Positions 1-5,520 are shown, numbered from the stretch's first letter. The stretch is DNA of 5,744 nucleotides from Planctomycetota bacterium (GCA_023417165.1 JAEZGD010000664.1:1-5744), one strand, 5' to 3'. Notes: generated by a model not told the origin, from the sequence alone. Translations and numbers: made by a program.

Positions 1-81
1 CAGGACGGCTGTTCTTTTCTGCGCTAGGCGTTCGTCGAACGGCCAGATCGTGGTCCGTCCGAAGGTGCCGATCTGCGCTGG
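1..81. other. Spacer downstream of the DUF255 gene
   Basis: This short stretch follows the TAA stop of the leftward DUF255 gene. It holds a perfect 7-bp inverted repeat, CAGATCG at 44-50 and CGATCTG at 69-75, with an 18-base loop. It also holds a near-continuous palindrome, CGTTCG-T-CGAACG, at 29-41. On the minus strand neither is followed by a T run, so an intrinsic terminator is only weakly suggested. No coding frame here can be supported; any gene to the left begins or ends outside the window. Confidence 0.3.
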
Positions 82-2133
82 TTACAGCTTTTGAATCGCG
101 CTTGCGATTGCTTCCCAGCCTACCAGCGGCGCTTGGCAGGTGAAATTCTGGCAGATATACAGCGTGGTCGCCTGCGCGGTCTCTCGCCCGGCGAAGAGCG
201 GATCGAGCAGTGGTGAGCGCGTGCTGGTTGGGCTGAGATTGCGCAGCGCCACGACCGCATTGGGTAGCAGCTTTTGTCGCAGCGCCAAGGCGACGTCTTC
301 CAGCTCTTCTTGCTGCGTTCCCACGATCACGAACTCTTGCATCGGTCCGATCAGCAAATCGGTGGCGATCAGCGATTGGCCTGCCGCGGTCGGAACCTTC
401 TCCATCAGGCCCACGGCCGAGCTGAGGCTGTCGCGCGCCGCAGCGAGCAGATCTTCGCGCCCAAGCAAGGTGCCCAAGCGTACGAACGCCGTGGCGGTCA
501 TGCCGCTTGAGCTCGGAACGCTGCTGTCTTGCACGTCCTTTTGCCGCGAGATCAGCGCTTCGTGATCGTCGGCGGTATAGAAGAAGCCGCCATCGACCGG
601 GTCGGCAAAATGCTTCAGAACGATGTTCGTCAGCGCGGCAGCTTCGTCGATCCACGTTTCGTTAAAGTCGGCTTCGTATAGGCTAACGAGCGCGTTGATG
701 AGATAGGCATAGTCGTCGAGATACGCCGGGAACTTGGCGACGCCATGACGATAGGAGTGGAGCAAGCGACCATCGGGGCCGCGCATTTTTTGCAAGATGA
801 ACGTCGCCGCGCGCTGGGCGGCGGCCAGGTAACGCGGTTCGTCGAGAACATCCGACGCCCGGGCGAGCGCGTCGATCATCAGCGAGTTCCAGTTCGTCAG
901 GATCTTGTCGTCCTTGCCGGGGCGAATCCGTTGATCGCGCACTTCGAGCAGCTTCGCGCGATCTTCGGCTAGTTCACGTTCCAGCGAGGGCAAATCCCAT
1001 TTGTTCGCCGCAGCAATCTGAGCCAGCGGCTGCTTCAGATTCAGAATGTTGTGCCCTTCGAAGTTGCCGCGCGGCGTCACGTCGTACACGGTGCAGAATC
1101 GTTCGCCGCGAGCGCGGCCCAGCACGTCGATGATCTCGTCGGGCGTCCACACATAAAATCGCCCTTCTTCGCCTTCGCTGTCGGCATCTTCGGTGCTGTT
1201 AAAGCCACCGCTGTCGTCGGTCATATAACGCAAGATGTAATCGCATGTCTCGCGGGCGGTGCGCGCGTAGGCTTCATCGCCGGTGGCTTGATAGCCTTCG
1301 ACATAAGCGACCGTCAGCAGCGCGTTGTCGTAGAGCATCTTTTCGAAGTGCGGCACCAACCACTGCTCGTCGACGCTATACCGCGCGAAGCCGCCGCCCA
1401 AGTGATCGTAAATGCCGCCGCGCGCCATCTTGTCGAGTGTGAGCGTGACCATCTTCAGCACGTGGTCGCTGGGATGCCGCTTCCAATACCGCAGCAGCAC
1501 GCTCAAATCCATCGGGTGCGGAAACTTTGGCCGCGTGCCAAAGCCGCCATGCCGCTGGTCGAACGATTGCTGCAACTTCTGCACGGCGTTGTGCAGTAGC
1601 GATTCTTCGATCGCTTCGCTACTGCTGCCGAGGTGCAGCGCGCCGATGTGCTGCGTGATTTCTTCCGCCTGCTCGATGGCAGCCTCGCGGCGCTCGTCCC
1701 ACGCCTCGGCCACCGCATGAATCACACGCAAAAAGCTGGGCATGCCTTGGCGATCGTTGGGCGGGAAATACGTGCCGCCATAGAACGGCTTCAGGTCGGG
1801 CGTGAGCCAGACCGACATCGGCCAACCGCCATGCTGGGTCATCAACTGCACGGCCGCCATGTAAATCTGATCGAGATCGGGGCGCTCTTCGCGATCGACC
1901 TTGATGTTGATGAACCGCTCGTTGAGCGCCGCAGCGACCTTTTCATCCTCGAAGCTTTCGTGCTCCATGACGTGGCACCAGTGACACGCCGAGTAACCGA
2001 TCGAGAGAAAGATCGGTTTTTGCTCGCGCTGCGCGCGCTCGAGCGCTTCGGGCCCCCACGGATACCAATCGACCGGATTGTTAGCGTGTTGCAGCAGGTA
2101 TGGGCTGGTTTCGTGCGCGAGTCGATTAGGCAT
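82..2133 (-). CDS. DUF255 thioredoxin-fold protein (YyaL / SPATA20-like), full length
   Basis: The 683-residue protein has the two-part layout of the YyaL/SPATA20 family: an N-terminal DUF255 thioredoxin-like domain and a long helical region resembling six-hairpin glycosidase/epimerase folds. The N-terminus (MPNRLAHETSPYLLQH, then NPVDWYPW) is the family's conserved start, which fixes the ATG although no Shine-Dalgarno is visible. Residues 50-53 are CHWC, the CxxC redox pair, in the context GYSACHWCHVM; GGWP at 102-105 carries the likely cis-proline. Further family signatures are GGFGTRPKFPHP (196-207), GGIYDHLGGGFARYS (239-253), PHFEKMLYDNA (261-271), DDKILTNWNSLM (408-419) and SSVPSSSGM (537-545). 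A C-terminal CQNFTCQAP (661-669) adds another cysteine pair. No signal peptide or membrane segment is visible, so it is probably cytosolic. A redox or sugar-related role has been suggested for the family, but the substrate is not established. Length and motifs are intact. The family call is firm; the biochemical role is open. Confidence 0.95.
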   Translation of the reverse strand: MPNRLAHETSPYLLQHANNPVDWYPWGPEALERAQREQKPIFLSIGYSACHWCHVMEHESFEDEKVAAALNERFINIKVDREERPDLDQIYMAAVQLMTQHGGWPMSVWLTPDLKPFYGGTYFPPNDRQGMPSFLRVIHAVAEAWDERREAAIEQAEEITQHIGALHLGSSSEAIEESLLHNAVQKLQQSFDQRHGGFGTRPKFPHPMDLSVLLRYWKRHPSDHVLKMVTLTLDKMARGGIYDHLGGGFARYSVDEQWLVPHFEKMLYDNALLTVAYVEGYQATGDEAYARTARETCDYILRYMTDDSGGFNSTEDADSEGEEGRFYVWTPDEIIDVLGRARGERFCTVYDVTPRGNFEGHNILNLKQPLAQIAAANKWDLPSLERELAEDRAKLLEVRDQRIRPGKDDKILTNWNSLMIDALARASDVLDEPRYLAAAQRAATFILQKMRGPDGRLLHSYRHGVAKFPAYLDDYAYLINALVSLYEADFNETWIDEAAALTNIVLKHFADPVDGGFFYTADDHEALISRQKDVQDSSVPSSSGMTATAFVRLGTLLGREDLLAAARDSLSSAVGLMEKVPTAAGQSLIATDLLIGPMQEFVIVGTQQEELEDVALALRQKLLPNAVVALRNLSPTSTRSPLLDPLFAGRETAQATTLYICQNFTCQAPLVGWEAIASAIQKL

Positions 2134-2145
2134 GGGACTATTGGG

Positions 2146-2235
2146 AAGGTCGAAGGCCGAAAGTCAAATGTCGAGGGAATGACGAATGACCAATGACGGC
2201 AACTTGTCGGCTTTGGTCGTTAGTGCTTCGTCGTT
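2146..2235. repeat. Heptamer array with an inverted heptamer partner
   Basis: On the plus strand seven 7-base units run in register: AAGGTCG (2146), AAGGCCG (2153), AAAGTCA (2160), AATGTCG (2167), a 4-base interruption AGGG, then AATGACG (2178), AATGACC (2185) and AATGACG (2192). Across a short gap four related units run in the opposite orientation. Read on the minus strand they are AACGACG (2229-2235), AAGCACT (2222-2228), AACGACC (2215-2221) and AAAGCCG (2208-2214). GAGGGA at 2173-2178 also pairs with TCCCTC at 2237-2242, so the region can fold as an imperfect hairpin. It fills most of the 108-base gap between the HEHVH gene and the DUF255 gene and would lie in the latter's leader. I recall similar AATGACG strings between genes in planctomycetes, but could not check this. 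Confidence 0.7.
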
Positions 2236-2241
2236 CTCCCT

Positions 2242-2634
2242 CTACGAATTCGCGTAGGCCTCGACCTCAAAGGGATTGTCGAGATAGGGATCGCGGCCTT
2301 GCAGCCACAACCGGAAACTATAAAGCAAATAGAGCGGCAGGAAGAGCGGCCCCCACCGTTCGTACTGGCGCACATGCACATGCTCGTGGCGACGCGTTTG
2401 CTCCAGGCAGCGGGCGTCGCAGCCCAAAATGACGTGTCCTAGCGTCATCGCCGCCGCGCCGCTCGCCATCCAAGGCATGCCGCGCATCAGAAACCACGTG
2501 GCGAATCCGCCATGAACTTCCAGCACGCCGCGCACGACCTGCAACCGGCCACCGCCAGGCAAGCTGAGCGCCGCTGCAAACAGACCCAGCAGCGTGGCAG
2601 GTGAAGCCCACAGATAGACCAGCGGTTTAAGCAT
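2242..2634 (-). CDS. Small membrane-associated protein with HEHVH zincin-like motif
   Basis: A 130-residue protein from the ATG at 2634. Residues 2-25 form a hydrophobic, probably membrane-inserted segment (VYLWASPATLLGLFAAAL), and a second hydrophobic stretch lies at 95-110 (GPLFLPLYLLYSF). Between them residues 83-92 read HEHVHVRQYE, containing the HExxH signature of zinc metalloproteases (His83, Glu84, His87). The C-terminal DNPFEVEAY (119-127) offers Glu123 or Glu125 as a possible third metal ligand, as in gluzincins. The HExxHxxQ...GPL(F/Y)L pattern resembles small uncharacterised proteins I associate with planctomycetes and cyanobacteria; no function is known to me. At this size it would be a minimal or degenerate enzyme. 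An in-frame GTG at 2685 would add 17 residues. I prefer the ATG because a TAGAAT promoter element sits only six bases before the GTG, although a leaderless GTG start remains possible. There is no clear Shine-Dalgarno for either start. Existence as a gene is likely; function is unknown. Confidence 0.75.
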   Translation of the reverse strand: MLKPLVYLWASPATLLGLFAAALSLPGGGRLQVVRGVLEVHGGFATWFLMRGMPWMASGAAAMTLGHVILGCDARCLEQTRRHEHVHVRQYERWGPLFLPLYLLYSFRLWLQGRDPYLDNPFEVEAYANS

Positions 2635-2691
2635 CGAATAGGTGGCCGCATCGAACGAGCGAAGAGGAAGCGTCGCTACACGCACGCTACT

Positions 2692-2700
2692 ATTCTACGC
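2692..2700 (-). promoter_or_regulatory. Candidate -10 element (GCGTAGAAT) for the HEHVH gene
   Basis: Read on the minus strand, 2700-2692 is GCGTAGAAT, whose TAGAAT hexamer (2697-2692) differs from the TATAAT consensus at one position. Transcription would begin near 2684-2686, giving a leader of about 50 nt to the ATG at 2634, or a leaderless message if GTG 2685 is used. No good -35 hexamer lies 16-18 bases upstream. The same nine bases precede the Uma2 gene at 5530-5538. Confidence 0.4.
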
Positions 2701-2741
2701 CCTGAGGCTCGTGAGGGCATCTGGAGCCATGGGCCGGCGGA

Positions 2742-2871
2742 AAGTGTCACGCTAAGCCGCCAAGGCGCGAAGCGGGGAAGAGAAGTAAGGCAAGTGTTTT
2801 GTTGGGATGCTGATGCCATGCCAAAATTCTTGGCTCCTTCCTTGGCGTCTTTGCGGCTTCGCGTGACACTT
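2742..2871. repeat. 130-bp imperfect palindromic element with 8-base period
   Basis: The left arm (2742-2773) and right arm (2840-2871) are inverted copies matching at 27 of 32 positions. The outer 11 bases, AAGTGTCACGC, are identical. Inside the arms an octamer of form GCnAAGnC repeats about three times: GCTAAGCC, GCCAAGGC, GCGAAGCG on the left, and, read on the minus strand, GCGAAGCC, GCAAAGAC, GCCAAGG on the right. All five mismatches fall where the octamer varies or at the inner arm edge. Weaker pairing continues inward, for example TTTTG against CAAAA around the centre, so the whole element could form one long hairpin. No open frame with family features and no clear target-site duplication is visible. 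It resembles dispersed GCnAAGnC palindromes I recall from many bacterial genomes. It lies between the methyltransferase and the HEHVH gene. Confidence 0.75.
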
Positions 2872-2959
2872 CTTATGAAGTGTGGTTCACTGGTTCAAGC
2901 CGCAATGAAAAGGCTTGGAGGCGTTCGCGGTAGTGGGTTCATGCCGCGGCGGAACCCAG

Positions 2960-2979
2960 CACTGGCGGGGACGCCAGTG
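2960..2979 (-). terminator. Perfect 8-bp hairpin after the methyltransferase stop
   Basis: CACTGGCG (2960-2967) and CGCCAGTG (2972-2979) are perfect inverted arms around a 4-base loop. The hairpin begins 12 bases after the TAG stop of the leftward methyltransferase, a suitable place to end transcription or protect the 3' end. No T run follows on the minus strand, so it is not a classical intrinsic terminator. It may instead be a dispersed repeat. A second dyad, GGGTTC (2935-2940) with GAACCC (2952-2957), lies just beyond it. Confidence 0.45.
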
Positions 2980-2991
2980 GCACCCAAAGGC

Positions 2992-3774
2992 CTATTCGCA
3001 GGCGATGATCCAGCCATTGGCGCGCAGATTGCCGGCTAGCCACGGTGCGCGGAGCGCGCGGTGCCGCTGTGGGTCGAGATACACCGTGTCGAGGATGCGA
3101 AAGCCGGCGCGGCGCAGTGCGCGACGAATCTCGCGCCACGTGAAGACGTGCAAGAACATATTGCTGACGCCGCGATAGAAGAAGAACTTGTCGCCGGGTT
3201 CGATGTCGCGCCGAACCAGCCCGCGCCAGTAACCTTCGAGCACCCACCACGGCCCGCCGGGATCGTAAAGGTTGTACCAATAGTTATGCACGTGCAGCAC
3301 GAACTTGCCGCCTGGCTTCAGAATGCGGCGCGTGTGCAGCAGCGCCTTGTGGCGATTCTCGCGACCGCGAATCATGCCGAGTGTGCTGAACAGCGAGATG
3401 CAGTAATCGACTGCGCCGTCGGCGATGCAATCCAGTTCGACCAGGTTGGCGCGCACGCAAGTGATGTCGAGTTGTTCTTTCTCAACCTTCTCACGCACAA
3501 CTTTCAGCATCGGTTCCGAGAGGTCGACCGCCAGGCCGCGAAAACCGCGTTTGACGAGCGGCACCAACGCCCGCGCGGTGCCACAACCCAAATCCGCCAC
3601 CAGTCCCGGCGTGGTGAAGTGTTTTCGCAGGATGGCTTCGTCGAGTTCGAAGAGTTGCGTGCCGGTGAAATAGGCGTCGTAGTCGGTGGCGATGCTTTCG
3701 GTATGCGCGTAATCCCACATGCCGCGGGTCACGCCCGGCGGTAGTTGCCACTGCGGTCGTTGAGGATCGGTCAT
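2992..3774 (-). CDS. Class I SAM-dependent methyltransferase
   Basis: The 260-residue protein has the Rossmann-type methyltransferase core. Motif I is VADLGCGTARAL at 59-70, the glycine-rich S-adenosylmethionine loop. VDLSEPML at 83-90 supplies the acidic residue (Asp84) expected to bind the ribose hydroxyls. The region around 118-136 (ADGAVDYCISLFSTLGM) matches motif IV, and ILKPGGKFVLHVHN at 151-164 is the usual post-motif strand and turn. An N-terminal segment rich in aromatic and acidic residues (GMWDYAHTESIATDYDAYF, 18-36) precedes the core and may cap the substrate pocket. No signal peptide or membrane segment is seen, so it should be cytosolic. The acceptor (small molecule, lipid or protein) cannot be told from sequence. 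The frame stays open to 3939, giving other starts at 3849 and 3939. I chose ATG 3774 because the extension covers a hairpin element and has no domain features. No Shine-Dalgarno is evident. It is divergent from gap. Fold assignment is firm; substrate is unknown. Confidence 0.92.
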   Translation of the reverse strand: MTDPQRPQWQLPPGVTRGMWDYAHTESIATDYDAYFTGTQLFELDEAILRKHFTTPGLVADLGCGTARALVPLVKRGFRGLAVDLSEPMLKVVREKVEKEQLDITCVRANLVELDCIADGAVDYCISLFSTLGMIRGRENRHKALLHTRRILKPGGKFVLHVHNYWYNLYDPGGPWWVLEGYWRGLVRRDIEPGDKFFFYRGVSNMFLHVFTWREIRRALRRAGFRILDTVYLDPQRHRALRAPWLAGNLRANGWIIACE

Positions 3775-3796
3775 AAGTCGAGAACGACTGCCTCTA

Positions 3797-3820
3797 GCCT
3801 GAAGCGTCAGCGCCTCAGGC
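3797..3820. repeat. Hairpin element just upstream of the methyltransferase start
   Basis: Read on the minus strand this is GCCTGAGGCG-CTGA-CGCTTCAGGC, a 10-bp stem with one G-T (G-U in RNA) pair and a 4-base loop. On the plus strand that position is an A-C mismatch, so the structure is better as leftward RNA. It ends 23 bases before the methyltransferase ATG. It could be a leader hairpin or a dispersed palindrome; the core GCCTCAGGC also occurs at 4116-4124. Confidence 0.5.
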
Positions 3821-3892
3821 CTTAAAATGGGATTCCGAGTATGCGACATTGCCGCCGCGGCGATTGCCCCTTCGCGAACACGCACGATCACG

Positions 3893-3945
3893 GTCTGTAA
3901 GCTTGCGGCGGGGCTGTCTGACGAGTAACGCCGCCGCAAACAGAC
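3893..3945. repeat. Bulged 15-pair dyad in the divergent intergenic region
   Basis: Two nested arm pairs align. GTCTGT (3893-3898) pairs with ACAGAC (3940-3945), and TTGCGGCGG (3903-3911) pairs with CCGCCGCAA (3931-3939). All 15 pairs are perfect; only the left side carries a 4-base bulge (AAGC, 3899-3902), and the loop is 19 bases. It lies about 120 bases upstream of the methyltransferase start and about 300 bases upstream of the gap promoter candidate. It may be an operator, a transcription barrier or a dispersed palindrome; nothing in the sequence decides between these. Confidence 0.55.
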
Positions 3946-4226
3946 TTGTTTCGGTCATGGCCTGGGGCGGTCGCAATCTTTTCTAATTGATAAGCGTTGG
4001 AATACGGATTTTGTCTCCAGAACCGAGCCATGAGTCGGGTGCGGTGGTCGAGCCCCAACCCCTTGGCGGTGCTAGGAGCTAACAACTTAGAAATAGAAGC
4101 CGGTCCCGCGCTGGGGCCTCAGGCGATAACGGAACCTTCGATACCGCTGGGGAGCGATAGTGAAGGCTTGTTGTCCATTGGCTGGATATGCACGCAAGCG
4201 GCGCGCCTGCACAACCGCACCCGCCA
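3946..4226. other. Intergenic stretch with no supported gene
   Basis: This central part of the divergent spacer has short open frames on both strands, but none has a ribosome binding site, recognisable protein motifs or family resemblance. I found no tRNA-like cloverleaf or riboswitch core that I can name. A small palindrome, GCCTCAGGC, is at 4116-4124. It may hold upstream regulatory sites for the flanking divergent genes, but none is recognisable. Confidence 0.4.
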
Positions 4227-4255
4227 TTGTTGCCTATTTCTGCGCTAAGTATAAT
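4227..4255 (+). promoter_or_regulatory. Candidate sigma-70-type promoter of gap
   Basis: A perfect TATAAT at 4250-4255 lies 17 bases after TTGTTG (4227-4232), which keeps the TTG of the TTGACA -35 consensus. Initiation would be near 4262, giving a leader of about 175 nt before the gap start. The -10 match and ideal spacing support it; the -35 is only partial. Confidence 0.6.
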
Positions 4256-4296
4256 TCCTCACTTGCCTTGAGCACAGTTGCTTCAGCAGGATTAAG

Positions 4297-4402
4297 CGCC
4301 CCGGGGCGTGTCGTTGGGGGTGGTGCTCAAAGGCAGGTTTTTTCGCCCAAGCCTGTAATCGCGGGAGGCTCCCGCGTTCTGTTTCACTCGCCTTGCGGCG
4401 AG
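4297..4402 (+). promoter_or_regulatory. Structured 5' leader of gap: three dyads in series
   Basis: Within the predicted leader are three self-complementary segments: the 12-base palindrome CGCCCCGGGGCG (4297-4308), a 7-bp stem CGCGGGA/TCCCGCG with loop GGC (4360-4376), and a 6-bp stem CTCGCC/GGCGAG with loop TTGC (4387-4402). A TTTTTT run at 4338-4343 lies between the first and second. The last stem ends 19 bases before the Shine-Dalgarno. The arrangement could stabilise the message or allow translational or attenuation control. I cannot match it to a known riboswitch class. Confidence 0.45.
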
Positions 4403-4421
4403 ATATGTCGTTGTCTTTGGC

Positions 4422-4427
4422 AAGGAG
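4422..4427 (+). promoter_or_regulatory. Shine-Dalgarno of gap, fixing the GTG start
   Basis: AAGGAG is followed by an 8-base spacer and the GTG at 4436. This decides against the upstream in-frame ATG at 4160, which would add 92 residues that do not resemble GAPDH. Confidence 0.85.
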
Positions 4428-4435
4428 AATTCGTC

Positions 4436-5461
4436 GTGTCCATTCGTGTCGGTATTAACGGCTTCGGCCGTATCGGTCGTCTCACCTTCCGCGTCATGAT
4501 GGAGCGCGCCAGCGAGTTCGAAATCGTTGGAATCAACGATCTGACCAGCACCTCGATGCTGGCCACGCTGCTGAAGTACGACAGCGTTCACGGCCGCTTC
4601 AACGGCACCGTCAGCCACGACAACGACAATCTGATCGTCAACGGCAAGAAGATCCCCGTCCACAAGATCAAGAACCCGGCCGAACTGCCGTGGGGTGCGA
4701 CGAAGACCGACGTGGTCGTCGAATCGACCGGTATCTTCACGGCTCGCGCCACCGATACCAAGCCTGGCTACGACACCCACCTTCAGGCCGGCGCCAAGAA
4801 GGTCGTGCTCAGCGCTCCTGCGAAGGACGGCGCGGACCTGACCTGTGTGATGGGCGTCAATGACGACAAGCTGACCAAGGAAATGAAGTGCGTCAGCAAC
4901 GCCAGCTGCACCACGAACTGCCTGGCTCCGGTCGCCAAGGTGCTGCACGAAAGCTTCGGCATCGAAAGCGGCCTGATGACCACCGTGCACGCTTACACCA
5001 ATGATCAGCGCGTGCAGGACCTGCCGCACGAAGATCCGTACCGCGCCCGCGCGTGTGCGATCAACATCATTCCAAGCACCACCGGCGCCGCCAAGGCGGT
5101 GGGCCTGGTGCTGCCGGCGCTGAAGGGCAAGCTGACCGGCTTCTCGATGCGTGTGCCGGTCGCCACCGGTAGCGTGGTTGACCTGACCGCCAACCTGTCG
5201 AAGGAAGTCACCACTGCCGACATCAACGCTGCCATCAAGGCCGCCGCGGAAGGCCCGCTCAAGGGCATCCTGGCCTACAGCGAAGATCCGCTCGTCTCGA
5301 CCGACATTATTGACGACCCGCACAGCTCGATCTTCGTCGGCGATTGGACCACCGTCCTCGGCGACAAGGGCAAGTTCGTCAAGGTGATGAGCTGGTACGA
5401 CAACGAATACGGCTATAGCTGCCGCACCGCCGACCTGGTCGCCAAGTTCGGCAAGATGTAA
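4436..5461 (+). CDS. gap: Glyceraldehyde-3-phosphate dehydrogenase, type I, NAD-type
   Basis: This cytosolic enzyme oxidises and phosphorylates glyceraldehyde 3-phosphate to 1,3-bisphosphoglycerate in glycolysis and runs in reverse in gluconeogenesis; the family is tetrameric. The 341-residue product begins MSIRVGINGFGRIGRL, with the NAD-binding loop NGFGRIGR at 8-15. Asp35 in INDL is the acidic residue typical of NAD preference. The active-site block SNASCTTNC at 154-162 gives the catalytic Cys158, and TVHAYTNDQ at 183-191 gives the catalytic His185. IPSTTGAAKAVGLVLP and the C-terminal SWYDNEYGYSCR are also standard. Between FT (101-102) and HLQAGAKKV the sequence has about five residues more than the usual bacterial enzyme (residues 103-114), which I recall as common in planctomycetes. 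GTG is the start, supported by AAGGAG and family alignment. Every lysine codon I checked is AAG, unlike the neighbouring genes, consistent with high expression. A promoter candidate, structured leader and strong terminator suggest it is transcribed alone. Confidence 0.98.
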   Translation: MSIRVGINGFGRIGRLTFRVMMERASEFEIVGINDLTSTSMLATLLKYDSVHGRFNGTVSHDNDNLIVNGKKIPVHKIKNPAELPWGATKTDVVVESTGIFTARATDTKPGYDTHLQAGAKKVVLSAPAKDGADLTCVMGVNDDKLTKEMKCVSNASCTTNCLAPVAKVLHESFGIESGLMTTVHAYTNDQRVQDLPHEDPYRARACAINIIPSTTGAAKAVGLVLPALKGKLTGFSMRVPVATGSVVDLTANLSKEVTTADINAAIKAAAEGPLKGILAYSEDPLVSTDIIDDPHSSIFVGDWTTVLGDKGKFVKVMSWYDNEYGYSCRTADLVAKFGKM

Positions 5462-5484
5462 ATCGCCGCGACCACCGTGCACCG

Positions 5485-5520
5485 AAAAGCCTTGCAGTCT
5501 TTGATTGCGAGGCTTTTTTT
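5485..5520 (+). terminator. Intrinsic terminator of gap
   Basis: AAAAGCCTTGCA (5485-5496) pairs with TGCGAGGCTTTT (5506-5517) to make a 12-bp stem with one G-U pair and a 9-base loop, followed by a run of seven T residues (5514-5520). It begins 23 bases after the gap stop codon. This is the only classical rho-independent terminator in the window. The A tract on the left arm gives some bidirectional character, but no gene converges on it here. Confidence 0.92.

Noticed and set aside
16..26. 11-base match (TTTCTGCGCTA) with 4237-4247 near the gap promoter
   Set aside because: A few 11-base matches are expected by chance in a window of this length.
1051..1599. 182-codon plus-strand open frame opposite the middle of the DUF255 gene
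   Set aside because: Antisense shadow of conserved family motifs; no plausible start signal.
1633..2196. 187-codon plus-strand open frame opposite the DUF255 thioredoxin domain
   Set aside because: It overlaps the most conserved part of the DUF255 gene, including the CHWC region, and shows no protein features of its own.
3061..3744. 227-codon plus-strand open frame opposite the methyltransferase
   Set aside because: It is the complement of conserved methyltransferase motifs, with no ribosome binding site and no family resemblance.
3775..3939. 55-residue N-terminal extension of the methyltransferase
   Set aside because: It covers a palindromic element and the arm of another dyad and adds no domain; the ATG at 3774 is the simplest start.
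3888..4085. 65-codon minus-strand open frame in the divergent spacer
   Set aside because: No ribosome binding site, no recognisable motif, and it overlaps the bulged dyad; probably chance.
4016..4140. Possible tRNA or small RNA in the divergent spacer
   Set aside because: GC-rich segments tempted a fold, but no cloverleaf, T-loop motif or known riboswitch core could be assembled.
4160..4435. 92-residue N-terminal extension of GAPDH from an upstream ATG
   Set aside because: The frame is open, but the extension is not GAPDH-like, contains the leader hairpins, and a proper AAGGAG precedes the GTG at 4436.
4292..5482. 396-codon open frame on the minus strand covering all of gap
   Set aside because: It is antisense to an unmistakable GAPDH gene; the strong G/C-ending codon bias of gap removes stops from the opposite strand. 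The translation has no recognisable domain.
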